From assembly GCF_014850975.1 (NCBI RefSeq), contig NZ_JACXST010000002.1, forward strand, positions 434,001-498,000: a stretch of DNA of 64,000 nt, written 5' to 3'. Shown here in pieces: positions 1 through 8,625 of the stretch; position 1 is the stretch's first letter, and each line of letters opens with the position of its first letter. This stretch comes from Methylomonas fluvii. GTDB taxonomy: Bacteria; Pseudomonadota; Gammaproteobacteria; Methylococcales; Methylomonadaceae. Under the pieces are notes generated by a model. That model saw nothing but the letters and a program-made list of their open reading frames with translations, had not been told where the DNA came from and ran no database searches. The translations under genes were made by a program, and so were the position numbers.

Positions 1-534
1 ACCATCGCCGAAATCGCCGCTGCCTTTGGTGTGCGCTCCACCAATAGTATTCGCGGCCATTTGCAGGCTCTGGCGCGCAAGGGCGCGATCGAACTGGTGC
101 CTGCCGCTTCGCGCGGCATCCGCTTGCTGAAAGCGACACCCAGTCCCGAGCAAGGCCTGCCCCTGGTTGGCCGAGTGGCGGCGGGTCAGCCGATTCTGGC
201 CGAAGAACATATCGAGGGTTATTGCCGGCTGGGACCGGAGTTGTTCGATCACCGCGCCGATTATCTGCTGCGAGTGCAAGGCATGAGCATGCGCGATGCA
301 GGCATTTTGGACGGCGACTTATTAGCCGTGCAACGCACGCCGGAAGCCCGCAACGGCCAGATCGTCGTGGCGCGAATTCACGATGAGGCTACGGTAAAAC
401 GGCTACGCCTGGAAGGTGTCAAAGCTTTTCTGGAACCGGCTAATCCGGATTTCGCCATCATTGAAGTCGATTTACAGCGCGAGCAATTGGTAATCGAAGG
501 CGTGGTGGTCGGCGTGATTCGCAGCGGGCTATGA
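1..534 (+). CDS. lexA: LexA-family SOS repressor, 5' end outside window
   Basis: This is a LexA-type repressor that represses SOS genes and inactivates itself by cleavage when RecA filaments form. The reading frame is open from base 1 with no start codon required there, so the beginning of the DNA-binding domain lies outside the window. The visible N-terminal part ([19 protein letters not shown]) is the recognition helix region of the winged helix. The cleavage site Ala-Gly is seen in [10 protein letters not shown], the nucleophile Ser in [10 protein letters not shown], and the general-base Lys in DEATVKRL. It overlaps the next gene by 4 bases (ATGA). Its place ahead of imuA-imuB-dnaE2 matches the known LexA-headed mutagenesis cassette, so it probably controls its own operon. 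Whether the genome holds a second lexA cannot be seen here. Confidence 0.93.
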   Translation, partial: TIAEIAAAFGVRSTNSIRGHLQALARKGAIELVPAASRGIRLLKATPSPEQGLPLVGRVAAGQPILAEEHIEGYCRLGPELFDHRADYLLRVQGMSMRDAGILDGDLLAVQRTPEARNGQIVVARIHDEATVKRLRLEGVKAFLEPANPDFAIIEVDLQREQLVIEGVVVGVIRSGL

Positions 535-1142
535 ATGCAACTTCCCTGGATCAGCTGTTACGCGCCCAGACCGGGATTTGGCGCGGATTGCATTCGCAAA
601 ATCAAAACTGGCGAACAATTGCCAGCGGTTTTGCGGAGTTGGATGCCTTGCTGCCCGGTGGCGGCTGGCCGCTGGGCGGTGTACTGGAAATTCTATCGCC
701 CTTGGGCATCGGCGAACTAAGCCTGTTGCTGCCGGCTATGGCCTCCCTGTCTCAAAGCAAGCGCTGGATAGCCTGGATCGCGCCGCCGCAGCAAGTCTAT
801 GCACCCGCCTTATTACAGGCAGGCATTGATGCAAGCTATGTTCTGGTAGCGGATTGCCGGCAAGAAGCGGACATTCCCTGGAGTCTGGAAAAACTGCTGC
901 GCAGCGGCCGCTGCGGTATGGCCTTGGCCTGGCCTCGCCGGCTCAGCGACCATCAAATCCGCCGCTTACAACTGGCCGCAGAAGCCGGCTCGGCGCTGGC
1001 AGTGCTATTTCCAAAACAGCGCAGCGGCAGCGGTTACACGGCATTGCGCCTGGAAGTCAGACCCGCAAAAACCGGTCTGGCCTTGCACATTTTAAAGGCG
1101 CGCGGCAGCTTGCAACGCGCCTCCTTAACCTTGGCACTATAA
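531..1142 (+). CDS. imuA: ImuA, SulA/RecA-like accessory factor of translesion synthesis
   Basis: This 203-residue protein belongs to the ImuA family, RecA-fold accessory proteins that work with ImuB and DnaE2 in damage-induced mutagenesis. The glycine-rich stretch [14 protein letters not shown] near residues 42-55 is the family signature at the position of the RecA nucleotide-binding loop, without a clean Walker A lysine. The start codon overlaps the lexA stop (ATGA), which shows translational coupling. imuB follows after 7 bases. The length is slightly below that of common family members, but both ends look natural. Older annotations call this family SulA-like cell division inhibitor; the cassette context favours ImuA. 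Confidence 0.88.
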   Translation: MNATSLDQLLRAQTGIWRGLHSQNQNWRTIASGFAELDALLPGGGWPLGGVLEILSPLGIGELSLLLPAMASLSQSKRWIAWIAPPQQVYAPALLQAGIDASYVLVADCRQEADIPWSLEKLLRSGRCGMALAWPRRLSDHQIRRLQLAAEAGSALAVLFPKQRSGSGYTALRLEVRPAKTGLALHILKARGSLQRASLTLAL

Positions 1143-1149
1143 GACCGGC

Positions 1150-2640
1150 ATGGCCGCCACTGCCAGAGCATTATCGCCAACGCCGCAGAAGCCGGCCGCA
1201 CTTGGCGTCAAACCCAACGCAGCCGATAAGCAACTTTGGCTATGCGCGTATTTTCCTGACTTGACTTTGACCGCACTACATCTGGATTTAGGTCAGGCCG
1301 TCGCCAGTGCGATGCCGTACAAAGGCCAGACTCGCCTGCATACGGTCTCGGCGCCGGCCCGGCAAGCCGGCGTCGAGTCAGGCATGACACCCGCCGCCGC
1401 TTTAGCCCTGTGTCCCGGCGTGAGCATTCATAACCGCGACCCATTCGCCGAACGCCAGGTATTACAACAACTCGCCGAAATTGCCCTGGATTTCAGCCCC
1501 TGGGTCAGTTTGGATCAGCCGGACTGCCTGCTGCTGGAAATTCGCTCCTGTCTAACCCTGTTCGGCGGTATAGAGCGCTTACAAGATAAGCTAAGAACGG
1601 CATGGCAAACCACCAGGCATCGTCCACTCATTGCCATTAGCCCGACCCCCACCGCCAGCAACTTGCTGGCAAGACTCAGCCTGGAAACCACCATCACCGC
1701 CCCCCAGGCCTTGTGCTCGGCACTGGGCCCGCTGCCCATCGCCGCTCTGGCGTTGGACGATAGACTCTTACATCGGCTATTGCGCACCGGCATTCGCCAA
1801 CTCACCGATCTGTGGCGACTGCCGCGCGACGGTTTAGCCAAGCGCTATGGTGCCGGGTTATTGCAACAACTGGACAGACTCGCCGGCCAGCAGACTCAAA
1901 TATTACAGGCATTCCATAGTCCGCCGTGCTTCCAGGCCAGTCGAGAAATGCCTATCGAGCTGGAACGCATCGAACATTTTTTCCCGGCCATCGAACAACT
2001 GGCCGGCGAATTTGCCGCGTTTCTAAAAACCCGCGATGCCACTACATTAGGCATCACGCTGGAACTGCAGCATCACGGCCGCCCGGCCACGTGTTTGGCA
2101 TTGGATTTTCGCGCCGGTAACCGCGATCCCAAACACTGGTGCGGTTTGCTGTCCGAAAAACTGGAACGCTCGCCGTTGCCGGCCCCGGTGCTGGCTATCG
2201 GCCTTCTCAGCGCAGCCATAGTGCCGTTTCAGCCGGAACGCTTCAGCCTATTCCACGACCACGAGAAGCCGGACAGTAACGCCGAATGGCAAGCCGTTTT
2301 GGATCAGTTACAGGCCAGACTGGGCCATAAAGCCTTGAAATTTCCCGGTACGCAAGCCGACCACCGCCCGGAACGTGCCATGATCGACCAGCCAAACTGG
2401 CTGACCGCCAATCCCGATTTAGCGCCACGGCCTTTGTGGCTGCTGGCTAATCCCGAACCGGTGCGGCTAAACGGCCTTAGCCTGCTATCGTCGGCGGAAC
2501 GCATCGAGTCCGGCTGGTGGGACGACCAGCCGATCCGCCGCGACTATCACAGCGCCCAAGATCAACGCGGTCGCAAGCTGTGGGTGTATCGCGATTTAAA
2601 CGCCAGACACCAGTGGTTTCTACATGGCCTGTTCGGATGA
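1150..2640 (+). CDS. imuB: ImuB, Y-family polymerase-like protein
   Basis: ImuB is a catalytically inactive relative of DinB-type polymerases that bridges DnaE2, ImuA and the sliding clamp. The Y-family palm begins at LWLCAYFPDLTLTALHLD (about residue 29). Active DinB proteins have the metal-binding acidic residue and steric gate here, and the visible residues do not match that pattern, as expected for ImuB. The motif RFSLF around residue 361 resembles a clamp-binding peptide, which is inference. The 28 residues before the palm are low in complexity, so the true start may be later. The 3' end overlaps dnaE2 by 17 bases. The 496-residue length is normal for the family. Confidence 0.9.
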   Translation: MAATARALSPTPQKPAALGVKPNAADKQLWLCAYFPDLTLTALHLDLGQAVASAMPYKGQTRLHTVSAPARQAGVESGMTPAAALALCPGVSIHNRDPFAERQVLQQLAEIALDFSPWVSLDQPDCLLLEIRSCLTLFGGIERLQDKLRTAWQTTRHRPLIAISPTPTASNLLARLSLETTITAPQALCSALGPLPIAALALDDRLLHRLLRTGIRQLTDLWRLPRDGLAKRYGAGLLQQLDRLAGQQTQILQAFHSPPCFQASREMPIELERIEHFFPAIEQLAGEFAAFLKTRDATTLGITLELQHHGRPATCLALDFRAGNRDPKHWCGLLSEKLERSPLPAPVLAIGLLSAAIVPFQPERFSLFHDHEKPDSNAEWQAVLDQLQARLGHKALKFPGTQADHRPERAMIDQPNWLTANPDLAPRPLWLLANPEPVRLNGLSLLSSAERIESGWWDDQPIRRDYHSAQDQRGRKLWVYRDLNARHQWFLHGLFG

Positions 2641-5600
2641 GGCCCTCACGCCAAACCTCGGCTTTGCGGAATTACACTGCCTGTCCAACTTTAGCTTCCT
2701 GCGCGGTGCCTCGCATCCGGAAGAACTGGTCGAGGAAGCCGCCCGGCTGGGTTACCAGGCGCTAGCGCTGACCGACGAATGCTCGCTGGCCGGCGTGGTA
2801 CGCGCGCATCTGGCAGCCAAGAAACACAATATCAAGCTCATCATCGGCAGCGAGTTTGTCTTGGACGACGGCCTGAAACTGGTCTTGCTGGCGACCGACA
2901 GAAGTAGCTACGGCAACCTGTCCGCGCTAATCACCCTGGCCCGCCGCCAAGCCGAAAAAGGCCGCTATCGGCTAACCCGATCCGATTTAACCGAACACTT
3001 TCCGCAAGGCTGTCTGGCCATCTGGTTAGCCAACGATCAATTCCAGACAGATGACGGCCGATGGTTGCAACAGCTGTTTGCCAACGATCTATGGCTGGGA
3101 ATCGGCCTATTTCTATCCGGCCGCGACGAAATCCATTGCCAACAAGCGACAGCCGTAGCCCGGCAACTCGATATTCCAATTGTCGCCTGCAACGACGTGC
3201 ATATGCACCATCGCTCGCGCCGCGCCTTACAGGACACGCTCACCGCGATTCGCCTAAGCCAGCCTTTATCGCAACTGGGCTACGCCTTGTTCGCCAACGG
3301 TGAACGGCATCTACACCCCCTGCCCCGGCTAGCCGAGCTTTATCCAGCGGCATGGTTGCAACAATCGTTAATCATTGCCGAACGCTGCCAATTTTCGCTG
3401 GACGAATTGCGCTACGAATATCCGCAAGAACTGGTGCCGGATGGGTATACGCCCACTTCCTGGCTGCGGCATTTGACCGAAACCGGCATACAAAACCGCT
3501 GGCCGCTTGGCGAGCCGGCAAAAGTTCGTGAACAAATCGAGCACGAGTTAGCGCTGATTGCCGAGCTGGCTTACGAGCCGTATTTCCTGACCGTACACGA
3601 CATCGTCAGATATGCCCGCGCACAAGGCATCCTCTGCCAAGGCCGTGGTTCGGCGGCCAATTCGGCGGTGTGCTTTTGTTTAGGCATCACAGAAGTCGAT
3701 CCGGGCCGGATGAATCTGTTGTTCGAACGCTTCTTGTCTCGCGAGCGTAACGAACCGCCGGACATTGATGTCGATTTTGAACACGAACGCCGCGAGCAAG
3801 TGATTCAATATATCTACCAAAAATACGGCCGGCATCGCGCCGCGCTGGCTGCCACGGTGATTACCTACCGCACCCGCAGCGCGGTGCGCGACGTCGGTAA
3901 AGCCTTGGGACTGAACCCGGCACAAGTAGAACGCCTGGCCGATAGCGTGGATAGATGGGACGGCTATCAATTGATGCCGGAATCTTTAAAAGCATGCGGT
4001 TTCGATCCGGACAGCCCCATCGTGCAACGTCTGGCCTTACTGGTTCAGCAAATCAAAGGCTTTCCGCGCCATCTCTCGCAACACGTCGGCGGCTTCGTGA
4101 TCGCCCGCGATGATTTATCCCGATTAGTGCCAGTGGAAAATGCCGCGATGGCCGATCGCACCGTGATCCAATGGGAAAAGGACGATCTGGAAGCGATGGG
4201 CCTGTTGAAGGTGGACGTACTGGCATTGGGCATGCTCAGCGCGATACGTAAAGCGCTGGAATATCTCGGCCAATATACCGGCCGGGCCTGGACCCTGGCC
4301 GACATTCCCGCCGAAGACCCCGCGGTTTACGCGATGCTGCAACAAGCCGACAGCATCGGCGTGTTTCAAGTCGAGTCGCGTGCACAAATGACCATGTTGC
4401 CACGCCTGAAGCCGGCCAATTATTACGATCTGGTCATCGAAATCGCCATCGTCCGTCCGGGGCCGATTCAGGGCGAAATGGTGCATCCTTACCTGGCCCG
4501 GCGCAAAGGCTTGGAGCCCGTGGAGTACCCTAGCCCGGAAGTTAAAGCCGTTTTAGAACGCACGCTGGGCATCCCTATTTTTCAGGAGCAAGTCATGCAA
4601 CTAGCGATGGTCGCCGCCGGTTTCACTGCCGACGAAGCCGATCAACTACGGCGAGCGATGGCGGCCTGGAAGCGTAAAGGCGGTCTGGAACCTTTCGAGC
4701 GCAAATTGCTGGACGGCATGCGGGCACGCGGTTACAGCGCTGAATTCGCCCAGCGGATATTTCAACAGATCAAGGGCTTTGGCGATTACGGCTTTCCGGA
4801 ATCGCATTCCGCCAGCTTCGCCTTGCTGGCTTATGTGTCGGCCTGGTTGAAACGCCATCATCCGGCGGCGTTTTGCTGCGCCTTGCTGAACAGCCAGCCG
4901 ATGGGCTTTTACGGGCCGTCGCAACTGGTGCAGGATGCGCGGCGGCATGGTGTGGAGGTCAGGCCGGTAGATGTGCAAACCAGCCAGGTAGAGTGCTCAC
5001 TGGAATTTCCCGCATACGCCGCGCCCGCCTTACGTTTGGGTTTTAATCAGGTCAAAGGTTTATCGGCAATCGCAGCAAGCAAGATTGTCCAACCCCGCAG
5101 CGCTAAACCGTTTACCAGTGTCACCGATCTGGCCGCGCGCGCCGGTCTGGATCGGCAAGATTTGGAACACCTAGCGGCGGCCGATGCGTTAAAAACCCTG
5201 GCCGGTAACCGGCATCGGGCCTTTTGGGCCGCTGGCGGTGTGGAAATCGCCACGCCGGTATTTGGCGTAGCGGAGATTGCCGAAGCCACGCCGCTACTAA
5301 AAGCGCCCAAGCCGGGCCAGGAGGTATTGGCCGATTACGCCAGCACCCGGCTCAGCCTGCGCGAACACCCGCTGGGTCTGCTGCGCGAGCGCTTGCGCCG
5401 CCGCGGCGTCACCACTGCCGCCTCTTTATGGCAACGCCGTAACGGCAGCATCGCTCAAGTCGCCGGTCTGGTGATCTGCCGGCAACGGCCGATGACCGCC
5501 GCCGGCGTGACTTTTGTCACCCTGGAAGACGAAACCGGACAGGTCAATCTGGTAGTCTGGCCCGCCACTGCCCTCGCTCAACGTAAACCCTTGCTGAAAG

Positions 5601-5728
5601 CTCGCCTGTTATCGGTGACCGGCACCATTCAGCAGGAAGACGGTGTACTGCATCTGGTGGCCGGCAAGCTGGAGGATTGGAGCAGTTGGATAGGCGATTT
5701 GGAAACTAAATCCAGGGATTTTCATTGA
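2624..5728 (+). CDS. dnaE2: Error-prone DNA polymerase III alpha subunit DnaE2
   Basis: DnaE2 is the C-family polymerase that carries out mutagenic translesion synthesis in bacteria with the imu cassette. The N-terminal PHP domain starts at FAELHCLSNFSFLRGASHP. The polymerase active site is visible at PPDIDVDFEHERR near residue 380, with the three aspartates of the catalytic triad region. A C-terminal OB-fold is seen in QVAGLVICRQRPMTAAGVTF. The length of 1034 residues is typical of DnaE2 and shorter than replicative DnaE1. The start codon lies inside imuB, which indicates coupling. The gene is the last of the cassette and is convergent with the next gene; no clear terminator hairpin was found in the 47-base gap. 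Confidence 0.95.
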   Translation: MACSDEALTPNLGFAELHCLSNFSFLRGASHPEELVEEAARLGYQALALTDECSLAGVVRAHLAAKKHNIKLIIGSEFVLDDGLKLVLLATDRSSYGNLSALITLARRQAEKGRYRLTRSDLTEHFPQGCLAIWLANDQFQTDDGRWLQQLFANDLWLGIGLFLSGRDEIHCQQATAVARQLDIPIVACNDVHMHHRSRRALQDTLTAIRLSQPLSQLGYALFANGERHLHPLPRLAELYPAAWLQQSLIIAERCQFSLDELRYEYPQELVPDGYTPTSWLRHLTETGIQNRWPLGEPAKVREQIEHELALIAELAYEPYFLTVHDIVRYARAQGILCQGRGSAANSAVCFCLGITEVDPGRMNLLFERFLSRERNEPPDIDVDFEHERREQVIQYIYQKYGRHRAALAATVITYRTRSAVRDVGKALGLNPAQVERLADSVDRWDGYQLMPESLKACGFDPDSPIVQRLALLVQQIKGFPRHLSQHVGGFVIARDDLSRLVPVENAAMADRTVIQWEKDDLEAMGLLKVDVLALGMLSAIRKALEYLGQYTGRAWTLADIPAEDPAVYAMLQQADSIGVFQVESRAQMTMLPRLKPANYYDLVIEIAIVRPGPIQGEMVHPYLARRKGLEPVEYPSPEVKAVLERTLGIPIFQEQVMQLAMVAAGFTADEADQLRRAMAAWKRKGGLEPFERKLLDGMRARGYSAEFAQRIFQQIKGFGDYGFPESHSASFALLAYVSAWLKRHHPAAFCCALLNSQPMGFYGPSQLVQDARRHGVEVRPVDVQTSQVECSLEFPAYAAPALRLGFNQVKGLSAIAASKIVQPRSAKPFTSVTDLAARAGLDRQDLEHLAAADALKTLAGNRHRAFWAAGGVEIATPVFGVAEIAEATPLLKAPKPGQEVLADYASTRLSLREHPLGLLRERLRRRGVTTAASLWQRRNGSIAQVAGLVICRQRPMTAAGVTFVTLEDETGQVNLVVWPATALAQRKPLLKARLLSVTGTIQQEDGVLHLVAGKLEDWSSWIGDLETKSRDFH

Positions 5729-5775
5729 AATCTTGAGCAACTCCCAGGACCTTCCCCCCGTTGCGCGGCTCAGGG

Positions 5776-7323
5776 CTATTCTTCAAGTTCAAGCTGTTTG
5801 GCTATTCGTGCTTCGAAAGCGGCAAAACGTTTATCCAATTCCCGTAGCGCCTCCGCCTTTTCCTGGTCATGCAAAAAAGCGTAATCGATACTGTTGTAAA
5901 CCACGGCCTTCAATTCCTCGTAAGAAGGTTTGTAACGACTGGTAAACAACAGATATTCGTTGCTTAAATTGTTGCGCGACACCCCGGCGTCATCGGTGGA
6001 AATCACATAAGGCACGTGATAGCGCCGATATAACAGCAAGGGATGAGCCTCGTATTCCACCCCCAAAATAAACGCATTGCTGGTCAGATTGATCTCGACC
6101 GCCACGTCGCCGGTTTTCATCTGTTCCAACAATGGGTAGGCATCGGCTTCATGCACAATGTCCACCGCGTGGCCGATGCGCCGCGCGCCAGCAATGTTTA
6201 GCGCTTCGTTGATATGGCTCTTCAAGCCTTCCGGCGGCACCATACCCAACACCAACTCACCGGCATGCAGGGACAGCTTGGTTTCGGGAAAGTGCTGCCG
6301 CAAAAAACGTAGCATTTTCATATGCAAGCTATAGTCGCGCATCGCGATATAGCCGTTTTCCGGTCCCACCAAATTAACGCCAACAATTAAAGCCGAATGC
6401 TTGGTGGCGGCGAAAGCGGCATACAAACCGGAAAACACCTTGGCCGGAGCACTGTTGCGCGAGACATAGGTCTGAAAGCGCAGCGTAAAGTTGCCATCGT
6501 TGATACCGGCGGCCGCTTGTGCATGGGAGACGGCATACTCCTCGACGGCGGCCTTGGCTGCCGGGTCGCTTGCCAGAAAATCGAAATAAGCCTGAAAGGC
6601 CGCTTCCATTTCCAGATCGGTGCTGTCGGCGTTTAGGGCATTGAGTGTCTTTGCCAGCGCCGGGTTATCGATGGCCGGCGCGCTTTTCAGCATGGTTTCC
6701 AAATACAACACGTTTTCGGCTATAGCCCGTTCCTTAAGCGCCTGCAAACCTGCTTGATAGGAATAGTCCGACACCGAACCAAAGAAACCGAATGTGTCGA
6801 AAAACTGTTGGTCCGGCGGGGATTGTTCGTGAAAGTGGTTGGCAAAATCTTTATCCGACCAGCGCTTCAGCAGATCGCGGTAGAAAGCCGAATATTTTTT
6901 TTGGGTCCGCAGTTCGCCCGCGCTGACACACGTGCCTGACTTCCAATGCTTGACCACCTCGTATTTAGCCACCGAATCCGGCTCCGCTTTGGTGCCGCCT
7001 TGGCAGGCATTGTCCAAGCAAATACAAAAACGGCTTTTATCCACCCAATCCAGATAAGTCTCGGCATACAGCGCACCCGAATAATGGTGGTGAAGATCGC
7101 CGCCCTTGGGCAATTGATTGGTAAACAGGGTCAATTCGGCGATGCTGGGTATCGCGCCGGAGATCAGCTCGTGATAGTAATCACGCGTTGCCTGATAATT
7201 CAAATCCGGCACGGATTGGACAACCAGGCTTTCGCCGGGAGCCTCCGCCAAATCGGCATGATTGGCACACCCGGAAACCAGAAAAACAGCTGCCAGAAAG
7301 GTAAACTTTAGGGTTGAGATCAT
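5776..7323 (-). CDS. Adenosine deaminase-like lipoprotein
   Basis: This is an amidohydrolase-fold protein of the adenosine deaminase/ADGF group with a lipoprotein signal. I place the start at base 7323 because the peptide from there (MISTLKFTFLAAVFLVSGC) is a signal sequence with a lipobox ending in Cys 19; the upstream in-frame codons only add a non-conserved stretch. Metal-ligand motifs are visible: GDLHHHYSGALY (the usual H-x-H), SLHAGE, RRIGHAVDIV and STDDAGVSRN, which correspond to the four active-site blocks of adenosine deaminases. The enzyme is therefore probably tethered in the periplasm or outer membrane and acts on extracellular purine nucleosides. The exact substrate is unknown. 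It stands alone, convergent with dnaE2. Confidence 0.82.
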   Translation of the reverse strand: MISTLKFTFLAAVFLVSGCANHADLAEAPGESLVVQSVPDLNYQATRDYYHELISGAIPSIAELTLFTNQLPKGGDLHHHYSGALYAETYLDWVDKSRFCICLDNACQGGTKAEPDSVAKYEVVKHWKSGTCVSAGELRTQKKYSAFYRDLLKRWSDKDFANHFHEQSPPDQQFFDTFGFFGSVSDYSYQAGLQALKERAIAENVLYLETMLKSAPAIDNPALAKTLNALNADSTDLEMEAAFQAYFDFLASDPAAKAAVEEYAVSHAQAAAGINDGNFTLRFQTYVSRNSAPAKVFSGLYAAFAATKHSALIVGVNLVGPENGYIAMRDYSLHMKMLRFLRQHFPETKLSLHAGELVLGMVPPEGLKSHINEALNIAGARRIGHAVDIVHEADAYPLLEQMKTGDVAVEINLTSNAFILGVEYEAHPLLLYRRYHVPYVISTDDAGVSRNNLSNEYLLFTSRYKPSYEELKAVVYNSIDYAFLHDQEKAEALRELDKRFAAFEARIAKQLELEE

Positions 7324-7590
7324 CCGCCAAATTGCCATTTTTCTAACCGCCCCGGTATAAAAACCTGCTGGAATTGGAACAAACATCGAAAATCGGCCCA
7401 TGGTAAGCCATCCTGATTTCCAAAGACTAGCCAATTGTTTCAAAGGGTGTTTTACCAAGCCGGACAAAGGGGCACTAATCCGAGTAGCCAGTGAAATCGG
7501 TTTGGGAACAAAAACCGCCCTTATTGGCCCACGAACCCAAATCTTTGCGCCGGGGTGCTTTTCAATCAGGTACTTACAGGAACAACGCTT

Positions 7591-7609
7591 ATGCTTAGCT
7601 GCTAAGCAT
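7591..7609. promoter_or_regulatory. 19-bp perfect palindrome in a 391-bp intergenic region
   Basis: The 391 bases between the lipoprotein gene (start 7323) and the small gene at 7715 hold no convincing gene. Within them is a perfect odd palindrome, ATGCTTAGC-T-GCTAAGCAT, with 9-base arms around a single T. It lies about 105 bases before the start of the small gene and about 270 bases before the lipoprotein start. A palindrome of this form suits a dimeric regulator site. The regulator is unknown, and no flanking gene here encodes an obvious one. Confidence 0.45.
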
Positions 7610-7714
7610 CAACTAATCTTTAATTTCATAACCTTAGCAAATCCGACAACCGGTAACACAAGTTTGTTAGACTGCACACTCAATCAACCAATCCCCGCGC
7701 GGGAGGACTGTGCC

Positions 7715-8023
7715 ATGACCAAAGATGAACTGCTAGCGAAAATTAATACTTCGATTGACGAACAGCAAGTGAAATTGGAAGAGCTAAAGCAAAAAGCCCT
7801 AGACGAATCCCACGAGGCGCTGGATGATGTCCGCGCGGCAATCGCCGAGCTAGAGCCAAAATTGGACCAAGCCAAGGCTAAAGCCGAAGAAATCGCTGCC
7901 GTCGCCGACGAAACCTGGGACGATGTTAAAGAAAGTTTTGAAAGTGGCTGGAAAGAATCCGCCGCAAAACTGGAAGAAGGCTGGCACAGTTTCACGGACA
8001 AGTTGAAATCCTTCCTGTCTTGA
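7715..8023 (+). CDS. Small highly charged helical protein
   Basis: This 102-residue protein is rich in Lys, Glu and Ala with regularly spaced hydrophobic residues and has almost no helix breakers, so it should form a long amphipathic helix or coiled coil. The C-terminal part contains spaced aromatic residues (TWDDVKESF, SGWKESAAKL, EGWHSFTDKL). I choose the ATG at 7715 because a strong Shine-Dalgarno sequence (GGGAGGA) sits just before it; the frame is open further upstream but that part does not look like protein. No signal peptide or membrane segment is seen. It resembles small stress or apolipoprotein-like helical proteins in composition only, and no function is assigned. Confidence 0.75.
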   Translation: MTKDELLAKINTSIDEQQVKLEELKQKALDESHEALDDVRAAIAELEPKLDQAKAKAEEIAAVADETWDDVKESFESGWKESAAKLEEGWHSFTDKLKSFLS

Positions 8024-8081
8024 TCCGCGCTTAATGCACTACCCCAAAAATGCCGTTCTTCGTTAGGTTAGAGACCTTTAA

Positions 8082-8111
8082 GCTGGGTTTCCGCTATCGC
8101 TCCTACCCAGC
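8082..8111. repeat. REP-like palindrome
   Basis: Arms GCTGGGT (8082-8088) and ACCCAGC (8105-8111) form a perfect 7-base inverted repeat around a 16-base spacer. Sequences of the form CTGGGTTTC-GCTATCGCTC-ACCCAGCCTACG are, to my recollection, dispersed intergenic repeats in many proteobacteria. Only one copy is in this window, so the dispersed nature is not shown here. Confidence 0.5.
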
Positions 8112-8192
8112 CTACGCAATATAAATTTGCGGACGGTTTGTCCCGTATGCCGCGCCGAGTACCGCAGCTTTTGATAGGAATAGCCCGTAGGG

Positions 8193-8360
8193 GTGCGGCA
8201 TGGATGCCGCACGTTGCCGAAGGGGCAGGAAGCCCCTTCGGCAACCCCTAGCAAAAGCGAGGAACGCAGGAGTTAAACGGCATCCGGGCCGCCTTTTCTT
8301 TGGATACTTTCTTTTGGCGGAGCGAAAGAAAGTATCTCGCCCGCCGGTGCGAGAACCGGC
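8193..8360. repeat. Cluster of four perfect hairpins in gene-free DNA
   Basis: The 600 bases between 8024 and 8625 hold no gene that I can support. They contain four consecutive perfect inverted repeats: 8193-8200/8205-8212 (8-base arms, 4-base loop), 8213-8226/8232-8245 (14-base arms, 5-base loop), 8303-8314/8325-8336 (12-base arms, 10-base loop) and 8343-8348/8355-8360 (6-base arms, 6-base loop). Short open frames cross this stretch on both strands but have no ribosome binding site and simply translate the repeats. The block with CTTTCTTTTGGCGGAGCGAAAG resembles a dispersed intergenic repeat I recall from several proteobacterial genomes. It may be a degenerate mobile repeat or a structured RNA. 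Confidence 0.6.
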
Positions 8361-8446
8361 ATTCAAAATAAACCTCGCGATAGCGAAACATTGTTTACGT
8401 AATCCGCCAATCGCGTGAGGACATGCGCATCGACCGAAAAACAAGA

Positions 8447-8481
8447 CACTTTATTCTTCGGAATAGAGTGGCATTGTTTTT
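8447..8481 (+). terminator. Intrinsic terminator with UUCG loop
   Basis: A 10-pair stem (8447-8456 with 8461-8470, one G-U pair) closes on the very stable C(TTCG)G tetraloop, followed after three bases by a T-rich run TTGTTTTT. This is a plausible Rho-independent terminator on the + strand. It would end transcripts coming from the small gene at 7715 or from the repeat block, just before the promoter of the next gene. Confidence 0.55.
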
Positions 8482-8507
8482 GACTTTCAAAAACTACCAA
8501 CTATAGT
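8480..8507 (+). promoter_or_regulatory. Sigma-70-type promoter for the 368-residue gene
   Basis: TTGACT at 8480-8485 and TATAGT at 8502-8507 are separated by 16 bases, close to the sigma-70 consensus. Transcription would start near 8514, giving a leader of about 110 bases before the ATG at 8626. Confidence 0.5.
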
Positions 8508-8625
8508 GAGTTGCGAGCAACCTTTGCAGCAACTTTGCTGGTAATCGTTTTGCAAGTGCCGACCGAGCTCCCATCAGCAATTCAATGCCGTGTAAGCATA
8601 ATCTCAAGCCATTTAGAGCAGAAAA

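Noticed and set aside
7400..7714. Long upstream extension of the small helical protein, giving 207 residues
   Set aside because: The extension has no protein-like composition, contains the palindrome at 7591-7609, and the ATG at 7715 has a strong ribosome binding site.
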